From Dillenia suffruticosa (taxonomy: Eukaryota > Streptophyta > Magnoliopsida > Dilleniales > Dilleniaceae): a stretch of 64,000 bases of DNA. Numbering within the stretch: the first letter of the stretch is position 1; each line of letters opens with the position of its first letter. Location of the stretch: NCBI GenBank assembly GCA_033439265.1, contig JAVTVX010000015.1:20947947-21011946 (forward strand), read 5' to 3'. Shown here piece by piece: positions 10,622 to 21,600 of the stretch. A program made the translations under genes and the position numbers. The notes below the pieces were generated by a model. That model saw only the letters and a list, made by a program, of their open reading frames with translations. It did not search any database and was not told where the DNA came from.

Positions 10622-10626
10622 AAAAG

Positions 10627-10790
10627 CAATAAGACAATCATAGCTCGGGAGCAAACTCGCACCCAACTGAGAAGGCCCATACTAAGTATGCTGAGTATTT
10701 CGACTTGGAACTTACCAACTCAGTCATTTGGACAGTTTAGCCATATCATGCACATGGAACTCTAAAAACTTGCGTATTTATCTTCAATAA
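10627..10790 (+). pseudogene. Tat-type integrase C-terminal piece
   Basis: Resumes the Tat remnant after the nested element. Forward reading gives a segment resembling the integrase C-terminus (GANSHPTEKAHTKYAE, later YHAHGTLKTC), where Tat elements have a GKLAPNWEGPY-like stretch and a WNATHLRKYY-like ending. Degraded. Confidence 0.6.
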
Positions 10791-10921
10791 GTTTCACAAT
10801 CCTCTTATCTTAGATATCCATTACTTCACAAATCATCAATGTTAATAAAATGTTTTCAGCACAATGAGCATGCATTTTTTTGGCCAAGCAACCCGTCATC
10901 CTCCCACCGCGAAGTTAGCAA

Positions 10922-11256
10922 GACCTAACATAAAACATTTACAAGGTGCAACAACTCCGAGTACTCACAACAGAATACCCGGTACGCTATACGTTAACAA
11001 GGCGCAACGCCTTTTGAGTACCTCGACACAACACCCGGTACACTATACGTTTACTAAACGCAACGCCTCCAAGTACCCTCTACAAAATGCCCGGTACGCC
11101 ATGCATTTACTAGGCGCAATGCTACCGAGTACCCTTGGTGTAATGCCCAGTACGATATACATTTACAAGGCGCAATGCTTCCGAGTACTCTCGGTGCAAC
11201 ATCTGGTATGCTATACATCTACATGACGCCTTTAAGTACCCTCGAGCAATGCTTGG
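10922..11256 (+). repeat. 56-bp tandem array in the Tat 3' region
   Basis: About six copies of a unit built on CCCGGTACGCTATACGTTTA followed by a GGCGCAACGCC motif and GAGTACCCTCG. Well-aligned unit starts fall at 10978, 11034, 11090, 11146 and 11202, exactly 56 bp apart, with a further diverged copy upstream. The copies differ by roughly 15-30%, so the array is old. Tat elements are known to carry tandem repeats between pol and the 3' LTR. The 120-codon open frame across it is a by-product of the repeat. Confidence 0.9.
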
Positions 11257-12450
11257 GCATCTCCAATCACTCATCAACAGACTGCAAGAATAACATATAA
11301 ACAAAGCAATTCAAGAGGAAGAAAAGGAAATAGACGCGAAGCACGTCAATGAAACCAAGCAAGAAAATTATCAGGTACACAAAATAAAGGAGAAACTCTT
11401 CACATTCATTTCTCAACAAAATCTTTACACAAAAATTTAGAAATTATACTAGCATCCAAAAACCTAAGTACAACGGTTAGGAAGAACAAAAAATAGAAAG
11501 CGGAGAGACAAAAGCTCTCTTCTCAAATCAAGTTCTCCCATCCTCTTTACACCCCTAGGAGACGCCAATTTTGAACTTAGCTCCCCCTTTCTCTTCGTTC
11601 CTAAACCTAGGGACACTAACAGTGAACCGCCAGCTAAGCATAGGGCTCGACCGTCTCCGTCAGACCTCACAAGAGAGGGACTCCCTAATCCTCCAATTTG
11701 GAATACAAAAAGGAGACGGAAATCCCACAAGATGCGAGGCGTCTTCAGGAACTCCAAAAACCGACCATCATGGACTTGGATCACCAAATGCAATGATGGG
11801 GCCTTGTGTCGACAATCTCAAGCACTAATGGAATCTCACATCGACAGCACCCGAAAAGCACAATAGACCTACCGGACAAAATCTTTCATCTTTAGTTTAC
11901 ACAACTGTTGAAAACCATCACGGGCTTGGATCGCCAATTGCCATGTTGCTTGGTTTGAAAATCTTATAAACTTTACTTTTTCGATTACTTACTAACTCAT
12001 GGGACGAAACTTAACCTACAGATCCTTATCACCTTTCCCCACCATTAATAGCCAATACCTTAATGATAGACCCAGTAAATGAAGCAACATGCTTCGAAAA
12101 TGGAACAGCTACTTTCCCATTAAATAAAAGATCGACTGTCCAACTCCCATAGTAATAGCAAAACTTATAGCCCGTCTTTTCTGCCTCATGATAACATCTA
12201 CGTTTAATGTGCCACAGCTTAACTCCTATAACCGTTCCACTACCCCTATAAACTTGACGTATGTTCTCAAGTAAGAGTTATGAAAGCATTATCTCTACTC
12301 CTAATACTACCTCTTCAATCTAGCCTTAGGAGTGGAAGGCAAATGATGGTACATGCCCAAGACCCATTACCAAAGAGATCAAAACCTTACCATGAATCTA
12401 TTAAATCGGGCCAATTAAACCAAATGCACTCACAACTCCTCGGTCACTTC
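11257..12450 (+). mobile_element. Tat element 3' non-coding region and 3' LTR remnant
   Basis: No coding domain found. The last ~110 bp repeat the 7755-7850 segment, which marks this end as part of the 3' LTR. Its exact left edge is not visible. Confidence 0.5.
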
Positions 12451-12536
12451 ACTCCTTAGCAAATGTGTGTCATAACTATAATTCATTCGATCATATAATA
12501 AACACCACTCAAGATAATCCATGAGAGAAATAAGTC

Positions 12537-13220
12537 TTTTTTTTTTATATAAAAGAATATATATATCAAAAGAACAAAAACTACACGGGTACCAGGAGAA
12601 GCCCTGAGATACCCAAAAAAATCAAGCCGCCCACAAGGCCGACAAAACAAAACTAAGATCGAGGACCTGCTACTGGTAAGACTGCACTAACAAAAGCTGC
12701 AATAATACGAGGCGGTAACTGACGATCGCCAATCCGTCTCTTGTTGCGCTCCATCCAAATGTAATAAATACAAGCGCTGAGGGAGCATTTGAAGATCTTG
12801 TTCCTCCTGAGGGGGTGCCTCGAAGGGGAAAGCAAGCTCGAACGAATGCCAGACCAAGAGATAGGGAAAGACGCAGGAACAAACTGGGCCATAGATAATT
12901 GCCAAACCTCTCTAGAGAAAGGACAGCGAAAAAATAAGTGATCACAGGTCTCCCTCCGACAGGAGCAGAGAGGACAAGTTGAGGAGTTCGCAATTCTGAG
13001 GCGGAACAAGTGAGTTGAAACTTTTTTTATGCGGATGAGAATCTTCCCCATTCTCAGAACGGTCTCGCAAAACAAGAAAACATATCTCAGTAGGCACTCC
13101 TAATAAGGCATGAAGCCCCCAAAACAGTTGGGACTTTCCCCAATCAATGAGATAATATATCTTTAAGAGACTTTTGACTATAGGTTTTGCAATTTCGGAA
13201 ATTCTCAATAATCTCTCTAT
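12537..13220 (-). mobile_element. 5'-truncated L1-type LINE, 3' end
   Basis: A T-run at 12537-12547 is the poly-A tail of a minus-strand insert. Upstream on the minus strand (12653-13075) is the zinc-binding domain that ends plant L1 reverse transcriptases: CPLCSCRRETCDHLFFRCPF, then SREVWQL and an IYYIWMERNKR segment. The catalytic RT domain is absent, so the insertion is 5'-truncated. A few changes interrupt the reading beyond 13075. Confidence 0.85.
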
Positions 13221-13491
13221 AAGAAAATTAGGATTTCAATACCCCTAATGTTTTACGGAGCTTTACAAGAACCATGGATAAATAAGCACAACATCAACCA
13301 CCACCTAGGTAAGTTCACAGGAACCCTACACATCGAACACACCGGCAACACAAAACCGAAACAACCTTCTTCTCGGTTTGTTTTCCATATTCTAAAACCT
13401 CTTTCTAAGTTGAGTGTCGGAGCATTCTCCGCTCAAGTATCCTCCGGCGGTATTTGCAGGTTTCAACCCTCACGAAGTTTTGAACCACCTC

Positions 13492-13556
13492 TCAATCTAG
13501 GACTCCTACTCAAAGAGACAGAGCAAGTATCTATAAAAAAAAAAAAAAAAAAAAAA
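13492..13556 (+). mobile_element. Tiny poly-A retroposon with perfect 11-bp target duplication
   Basis: A 65-bp insert made of about 44 bp of body (starting TCAATCTAGGACTCCTACTC) and 21 A residues lies between two copies of TGAACCACCTC (13481-13491 and 13557-13567). Poly-A plus a long target duplication is the mark of LINE-driven retroposition. The body does not match a SINE or LINE end that I recognise. It could be a fragment of a cellular RNA. Confidence 0.8.
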
Positions 13557-13567
13557 TGAACCACCTC

Positions 13568-15439
13568 CATTAGAATCTATACTTTTATGTGTGTTTTAAT
13601 AACTTATATACATAAGTCAATTTTTAAAATTATTTTGATAAAATTATATTATTTCATCCGATTACAATATCACTTAAAACCTAATGCAAAAAGTTTATAT
13701 TTGATCAATTATTTCACTGATGTCTCTATAATCAATCAATAAACATATTATAATAAATTTATTATAACAAATTTATATAAGATAAATTCATAGATAGATT
13801 ACAATAAAACTATATAATATAAATGATTACAATAATTAATCAAATAAATTCATATAAGATTAATTTATAAATATATTACAATAAGATTATGATGATAACA
13901 AATCCATATAATAAAGTTCATACATCTATTTCAGAAGCCAGCAAAGGACAATCGAATTGAATTCTAACAACTTTATCCGGGATCAATTAATAAACATTAT
14001 AATAAGTTTACCATAGAATGTCACTAAACTATAACATAAATTTAAAAATCTATAACAACAAATCTATAGAATGTAAATTAATTTAACAAAATTTATGCAG
14101 AATTGATGAATAAGAGTGTTCAAGTATGCATGTATAAAATGAATTAAAACAAATTTTTGTTGATAACACTAAAGAAAAATCTCTATAACTCATTAGCATG
14201 TATACAACAAGTTTATACAAAATAAATAATAATAATAATAATAATAATTAAATCCAAAGAGAGCTTGGATTAACGAGTAACTTCAAAAATAAACTAATTA
14301 ATTTAATAAATCACCCCAATGGATGAACAAAATTGTATTAAATGCTGATTAAATATTTTTAATCGGTTATTTTGTTGAAATGTTAAAATTAAATATCAAT
14401 TATTTATTAATTTAATAATCTTTTCATATTGTCAACTCCGCTTAGTAAAATAAAAGTCTGATCATTGTTATCAAGTGAGCATGCAATATGAAATAATATA
14501 ATAACGCAAAAGAATCCACATAACTGACCTTATTTAATGTGATAAAGTCCTGATTGTTGTTTCTGTATATAGAATAATTGAATAAACCTTTTGAGTAGCA
14601 TGACTAGTATAATTTCAATCAAAAAAATAAATCATTGCAGCCACAATTAAAATAAGTTATTTGATAGCTAGACAAATTGATAATTGTGCATTTATCAAGA
14701 GTCTTATTACCCAATCGAGTGAGATATTTACATACAATTAATCACTTACAAATTGTGGATTAATAATTTAATAGGACAAATATATTAAAAAAATAGAAAA
14801 AAAATTTTAATTGTATGGTATGGATCATTGTTTTAATTATGGCATGCATTAGTATGGTTTCAATTGTAAGTTTAATAATGGAAATAATATCCAAATTCAT
14901 GTGATTAATTATCAAGGTTGACTTTTAGGTAATACCAAACTTCAACCTGAGGCTAACCTTAACCATATCAAGTTCAGGTTCAAGGGAAAATTTTCAAGTT
15001 ACCAGACCTAATCCTAACTATATTAGTGTTATGACCGGACGTATTTACGAAGAATAAAAGAAAGTATGCATATGGAGTTTAATGTTCGCATTAACATACC
15101 CCTAAATTACCAAAGGAGGATGTCATGCAACCATAAAAGAATCATAATATGTACCCGACTGTACCATTTTTCTTTATGTACAATACAAATACCTGTGCAG
15201 TCAACATTTATAAGTTAATAAATCCAATTTTACCATCTTAGTATGTACATGACACCTTGAGTAAATCCAACACTCACAATCAACATAGGTTGTTATCAAA
15301 ATCACTTCCCTGTTTCCTTTTCAAGGATTTTAGACACAAGACTAATAGTCCATACCACAAAGTACTAAAAAATGTAAAATAAGTAACTGCAAAAGGGATG
15401 TGCTCTCATTGCCCTAAATAATAAGTTAACCATCTTTAC
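13568..15439. other. AT-rich spacer downstream of IREH1
   Basis: Very AT-rich with no open frame of note. It holds a (TAA)n run at 14225-14248 and two short RTE-LINE tail-like pieces near 14432-14570. I see no gene or RNA. Confidence 0.6.
14432..14570 (+). repeat. Two degenerate RTE-LINE 3' tail-like pieces
   Basis: Two neighbouring stretches (near 14432-14475 and 14508-14570) resemble the common plant RTE LINE 3' end, which reads roughly GCCGACCCCACTTAGTGGGA then TAAGGCTTGGTTGTTGTT. The second copy has GTGATAAAGTCCTGATTGTT. Both are weak matches. Confidence 0.35.
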
Positions 15440-15816
15440 ATCTCACAGCCTCAAGAAGGCAAATCGGAATGTGTTGGAGGGTACATTAAGGTCTTCAAAC
15501 CATACCAACGAACCAAAAATCATGACTAAAAAGGAAAGAAAAACTCAACTGTAAAATTTGAACTGCACAAACAGCGAAGCTACTGCCACCGTGATAAAAG
15601 AGCACATCCCTGGTAAGTTTCAGTCTGAGCATCTTCTGTCTCTGGAAACAGGAACCAAACATGTACAGACTATGGATAACTAAAAGGGACGAGGAGTGTT
15701 CATAGAAAAGGTTGAAAAGCTTACATTTACAGGTTGTACAAACAACAGCAAAGGGTCCACCAGTATGATACTATATATAACTTTTGCCACCCTTGATTAG
15801 TGAGCTAAGTAACATG
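15440..15816 (-). other. IREH1: Probable 3' UTR of IREH1
   Basis: Non-coding sequence following the stop codon. A GTAAATG...TTCCTGTTTCCAG pair on the minus strand (about 15733 to 15647) could be an intron within the UTR. The true polyadenylation site cannot be fixed from sequence; the left limit given is an estimate. Confidence 0.45.
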
Positions 15817-15900
15817 CTAAGATTTAGGATTGATTGGTGGATCATCTTTCCATCCCTTGGTAAGTAAATCATAGTTGATTGATGCAAGCTGAGAGAGATT
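15817..15900 (-). CDS. IREH1: IREH1 coding exon 17 (C-terminus)
   Basis: Encodes residues 1252-1278, starting [20 protein letters not shown] and ending PKS before a TAG stop at 15819-15817. Acceptor AAATCAG. The [16 protein letters not shown] ending is strongly conserved in the IRE family. Confidence 0.95.
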   Translation of the reverse strand, partial: NLSQLASINYDLLTKGWKDDPPINPKS

Positions 15901-18656
15901 CTGATTTGGGAAAAGGAAAAAGACATTGGTAAGGAAGGGCTCAGAACATTGATCCTCAAAGATCATACAAAGAGTGACAGATAGCTGCCAAGGTCAGAGA
16001 TACTGCCAACCTGCTTAGACATCCATGGATCCTTTTCCGTGACCCTAAAATAGTGAAGGTAAACCAATCCTCCATTTACAAACAACCTAATTTGTGCAGA
16101 AACTCCTAGAAATGAGCACATCCATATTGTGTCTCTATGTGACACGTTCTTTAAACACAAGAGATATGACCCATTTAACTTACAATACTGTAAAATTTTG
16201 ATGTAATGTAGTGTCTGTGTCATGTCATGCGTCTAGTGTCCCTTGTTCACTTAAGTGTCCATGTTACAATGGTAAAAGACACTGCTATTTACACAGTTAT
16301 TATTGTCTAAGGTTTGGAGTATGTAAAATTACAAACATGATACGAATTTCCCGTTCTTCACAAGGAAATCCACACAATAAATAACTGCAATATTGTATCC
16401 TGTTTTAACATGAATTCGTCAATTTATTGAAGAACCACCCACTAACCATAATCATAGACATCAAGCAAACACTTGAATGTGCAACAAAAATAAACCTCCA
16501 TTGCCTGTCCCTGCACTTCATAAGAGCATTGTTTTTCAATTTTTTTTTTTTTTTAATTAGTTGCTCCACTATACAAAGGGTGCTGCACTAACATGGAGCA
16601 ATTTGTCCAGCAAAGTGCGGCTCATGAACTAAAATAGTTTTGAGAACAAATAGAAAATAACATCTCCAAGAATGACATTTAGTATACAATGAGTTAAAAT
16701 AGAGGGAAGAAAAAATGCAAGGCAAACTGATATGACAATATCACTCGGGAAAAAACTAGGGAGGTCAAATTTAGCATCAACATACCTTGAAAGAAAAATT
16801 ACTGAAGGAATAATTGACAGATGACCCAGACTCAAACTCAGCAAGACCCCCACATTCATCTCCCTGTTTGACAATTGTAAAGTTCAGTCAACCACTCAAG
16901 ATATGAAACAGATATTAAAAGCTTTTCCTAACATTTTCTGGAGGCAGAACATTTCAATTAGTAATACCAGTTCATCCTGGCGATTGCTTGGGCAACTACT
17001 GCTATCACTTATGCTCCCACTATCACTGGAACCCTCAAAGTCACTCGCTCCATACGGATGGTCATCAGCAGTATTCCACGAGAAGCGACTTGTAAAGTAA
17101 CTAGTATCAAATGCACTTTCTGATGAGGGAACAAATGCAGCCTGAGAAAATAGAAATATAAATGAACAAACGGTTATTCTGAAGTTTGCATCATGCAGTT
17201 ATGAATTTCAAAGAATAATGTTACTACACCTTCTGCCTTGCAAGTGTGTCCCAGTTGATGTCTTTGAAGAATACATGCTGCTTCACCTGGATCACAAAAA
17301 TTTAACACATCACTTGTACCGTACGAAATTAAAAAAAGAAAAAAAAAAGATAAAGAAAGCACATTCACTAATGTCAAGCATTGACTAAATTCAAATAATA
17401 AGCAAAATCACCTCAGACGCTCCTCTAGCTCCAAGTCGCTGATAAGGATCTTCTGTCAATAATCTGAAAATAGAACATACAAGCCGCTCTCCCGTTACAT
17501 AAATAATTGCCCTCTTTGCAGCTCTTAATTAATTAGGAATGACAGGCTATAGACCAACAGAAATAGCCAACTTATTGATTAACAAGTAAGGTTGTTGGAT
17601 GAAGGGTGGCAAAATTCAAACAAAGAAGACCCATTCTAAATTCAACACACAATAACCTCACGAGGTACCTATTCTCCCTCTGTATTCACAAACAACAGTA
17701 ATGGACAAAAAAAAAAAGAAAAAAACAAATATATCTTACTTGTCAATTAGATCTTGTGCTTCAGGGCTCATTTCCTCAGGTACGCGTGGCCAAGGTATGT
17801 TACGGTTGAGAATATTGTCAAATATAGTCTAAAAGATGGATAAGGAAATACTGTAAGTTGTTGCCTAAACCAAGATGCATAAAACCATGGTGATAGCCTG
17901 TATTCCCACCCTCTAGGGAAGTGTGGAACAATCAAAATAATAATTAAAAATATATATATCGGAGATCCATTTTCCAATAGAAGCACCTTATGTTTATAAG
18001 CAAACACTTTAAGCATCAAAAGTCTTTTCTACAATGAAAAAATGTCAAGATGAAAAAAAATACAACTAAATAACAATGTGACAGGAAGGACTAGTATAGT
18101 CCGGCATGTGAGAAAGGACAACTAAGTTTTTTTTTTTTTTTTTTTTTTTTTTTTCACCACCGGTATCCGGGATTTGCCCGACTAATCCAGTTCGAGCACT
18201 GTAGGACCCATTTTAGGGGTTGGCTCTCCCAAATTCTTTTTCGCCATTTGTAGGACTAGAATTTGAGATCTCTGGTTAAGGGGGTAGAGTGCCCGATGAC
18301 TCAACCCAAAAGAGTTTGGTGACAACCAAGTTCCACAATTGCCTTTGAAACTATAATTCAAAGTACTGATGTTCTTTTATCCCGCAGAAAGAGGGAGGGA
18401 ACCCTAAACTATGGTCAAAAACAACTTTTGGCCCCTAACCTTTAAAAAAGAACTCTTAAGATTCCTACTCTATACAAAAATCGCCGCCTTTGACCATTAG
18501 ATATGTTAATATCTGCTGGCATCACTTTTCCACAACATTAAAATCCTCACACGAAATTTTCACAGCATTAAAAATGAAAAATAAAAAAAAAAAAGGAAAA
18601 ATTATTTTTTATTTGGATAAAGAAAGAAAGCCTTGCCCCACAAAAAAAATAAAAAA

Positions 18657-18697
<41 letters not shown>

Positions 18698-21600
18698 CAC
18701 AGATGAAGAAAATCAAAATATATGTAAGAGAGCACATTTAAAATTGAAGTATACAACCTGAGGATGTTCTGCGTTGAAAGGGGGAATTCCAACAATTAAT
18801 TCAAAAAGAATAACTCCAACAGACCACCAATCAGCAGATGTTCCTGTGTCCATTATTCACAATGTAAATCCAATTCTCTAATAAAATTCCGTTTTCCATC
18901 AAATCATTTAACAACAACAATAGAAGACACCAGCTTCATCTGATGACAAGCCTAAGAAGAACATGCTGGTTATCCACACAATATATGAGATTGGGTTCTA
19001 AGCTTGTAAATTCTTTTCCACTTCAAGAAAAGATAAATTTCAACTAATATTCAAGATCCAAAATTTAACACCTGAAGTGAATCGTTTGAGCGAGCAGAAC
19101 TGACTCTATATTCTCCTTCTAACATGATGAGCCCGTGAAATGTCATACTCACCATGTCCTGTCCCTAGAAGTATCTCCGGTGCCAAATAATCTGGCGTTC
19201 CCACAGCAGAACGTTTCTTCCGCCTATCTTGTTGCCTCTCTGATACAGGTAATTGGGGTTGATCTTCTCCAAGTAGAGATGTCCCACTAACTGCTGGACC
19301 AGACAAATCATCAGTGCTGTTGATAAGGCCAACCTTTGAAAGACCAAAGTCTGTCAACTGTGCAGATAGGATTAGGTATTCTTGTAAGTTCACTGCAACG
19401 ATAAAGTTGAATATGATGACAGAATAGAATAAGTGCACAAACAAGACCTGAACAATCAGGCCAAAAGTAGCAAAGTTTTAGAATATGTAGGACATAAATT
19501 AGCTTAAGACAGTTAAAAAGATACCTAAAGCAGGACATGTAGGCTACCTAACACCATTCATGTCATTTCTTGTAAAGGAAATATCAAGCATGAAAACCAG
19601 GTTGCAACCAAAAAAAGAGGAAAGATTTAGACATAAGAAGCTCTTATGAGATCTATGATGAAGAAGAAACAAAAAAAAAAAATCAGGAAATTTGCTTTCT
19701 TAATGTAGAACAACAAACAAGGAGTCCCAGAAATTTGGTCATTTAAGAAAGTTATACCTGACTAATAACAGTTACTTTATTCAATCCACTAGCATGCATG
19801 CAATGCCATAGATTTTTCTTTTTTTTTTAGAAAAAGAAGTATATATTAGAAGAATGAAAGAATGTACAAAACTCCTAAGCATAAGAAATCTTCAGAAATA
19901 AAAAAGCGTGATTAAACAACAAAACTAATGCAATATTGTTCTCTATTCCCTCTTCAAATATTTCAAACTCTAATGGGTTGTGAAGCTACAAAAAAGTATA
20001 AAAAACAATTGTCCCAGGAAGGGAGCCAACAATCCAATTGCAAAACACTAAGTGACGGCCAACAATGTACATTTCCACAACATCCGACCATCTTTCTTAC
20101 CTCCAAAACCTCTAAAATTTGTGAAGAACAAGTTAGGAAGACTCCAAGGAAAACCAAAATATTGTCACGGAAAGCAATGAGGTGATTCCATATCTTTCTT
20201 GCATATTGGGATTAACACTCGGTTTGTTGTTGTTGTAGTTGTTGTAGTTTTAGAATTGGTATAACACGTGATACAGATATCCATGAGATAAGTTTATAAG
20301 ATCTCCTTTTTTGAAGTAGCCAAGCAACACAAACCAAACAAAAGCCTAGACCTTGCTAGAAACCTTGGTGTTTGAAATAAAATTATTAAGGTAAAAGGGA
20401 GGGTTTTGGAGAAAACATATTAAATGATTAAAGAGATATCTACATAAAAAAAAAAGCACCCAAAATACAAGCCTTATAACATCTCCCTTGCAATCCCATT
20501 AGAATTAGACAAGCAAGCACACATAAATCAAGAAAATTGAGCAGCCAATGCACAAACTCCGACCATGAACATATTAAAGGAACTACATAGCAAAATCAAC
20601 AAATGCAGTACAGACCTTGATATGACCATCATGAGCAATCAATAGATTATCAGGCTTCAAGTCACGGTGAACCACACGAAGCGAGTGCAAATATTCTAAA
20701 GCAAGAACCTGCAACCAACTTACATGTCATAAGTTTAAGAATCAGACACATCAGTAGGGCAGTAGAAGAGTAATACTATACTGAAAACAACTTACAACTT
20801 CAGCAATATATACGCGAGCTACATCTTCATCCAAACAACCTAAATTTCTCAACAATGAATATAGATCTCCTCCATTTAAATACTCCATCACCAGATACAA
20901 GTTTTCTCGACAAGTAAATGAATAGAAGAAACGAACCTGACAGTTGACACTCAAATTAGAAAAAAAATAATGTTTTTTCTTGAGTCAAAAAATTGATAAT
21001 TTAAGAAAAACAAATGCTCACCACAAAGGGATTGCGTACAGAAATTAAAATGTCACGCTCTGCCAAAATACTCTCAACAGCATTTTTGCGAATCATGTCT
21101 GCCTTTTTCAAAACCTGCAATGATAGCTCAACGCACTCATAAATTGTTCCGAAAGTGTCGATTGGCTGTTCAAGAAGTGTTTGAGAAATGTCCAACAACT
21201 AAAAGATTAACAAAAAATTTCAGACATATGGAGTGTGTGATACGTCTAGCAAGTGCCATACATGGACATAGCTCCCATTTTGAAGCATCATATGGTTCTG
21301 ATGCTCACTTTGGGAGGATCATTGGATTCGGTGGTCTCCCCTTTCCATCACTTGAACTTGACTCTATTGGTTGTTTATGCTTCATGTAGTTCCTATCAAA
21401 AAATTTCTATTACCAGGGTCTCGGACTTTTTGTTTCTTAATAAACCTTAATAATGATGAAGTTTAGAATTTTCCTCCTTTATTTCCTTGCTACAAGGAAA
21501 AGAACCTCCTCCAATGCACCTAATACTTTCACTTGCAAATCTTTCTTCCCTGATCTCATTTTCCATCTCTACACTCCTCTTTTTCCAACCAAATTCAGTT

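Larger units (their letters stand above)
7745..12450 (+). mobile_element. Decayed Tat-type Ty3/gypsy remnant with nested element
   Basis: The segment at about 7755-7850 is similar to 12337-12450 (shared AAAAGATCAAAACCTTACC and CACAACTCCTCGGTC), so they are probably remnants of the two LTRs. Between them are integrase pieces of the Tat lineage (7960-8572 and 10627-10790), a nested non-autonomous LTR element, a 56-bp tandem array and non-coding 3' sequence. Gag, protease and RT are missing. It is strongly broken, with many breaks, and old. Confidence 0.75.

Noticed and set aside
10864-11226. 120-codon open frame on the plus strand
   Set aside because: It is created by the 56-bp tandem units and has no domain.
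10922-11256. CRISPR-like array
   Set aside because: The repeats are contiguous 56-bp units without spacers, in a plant retroelement.
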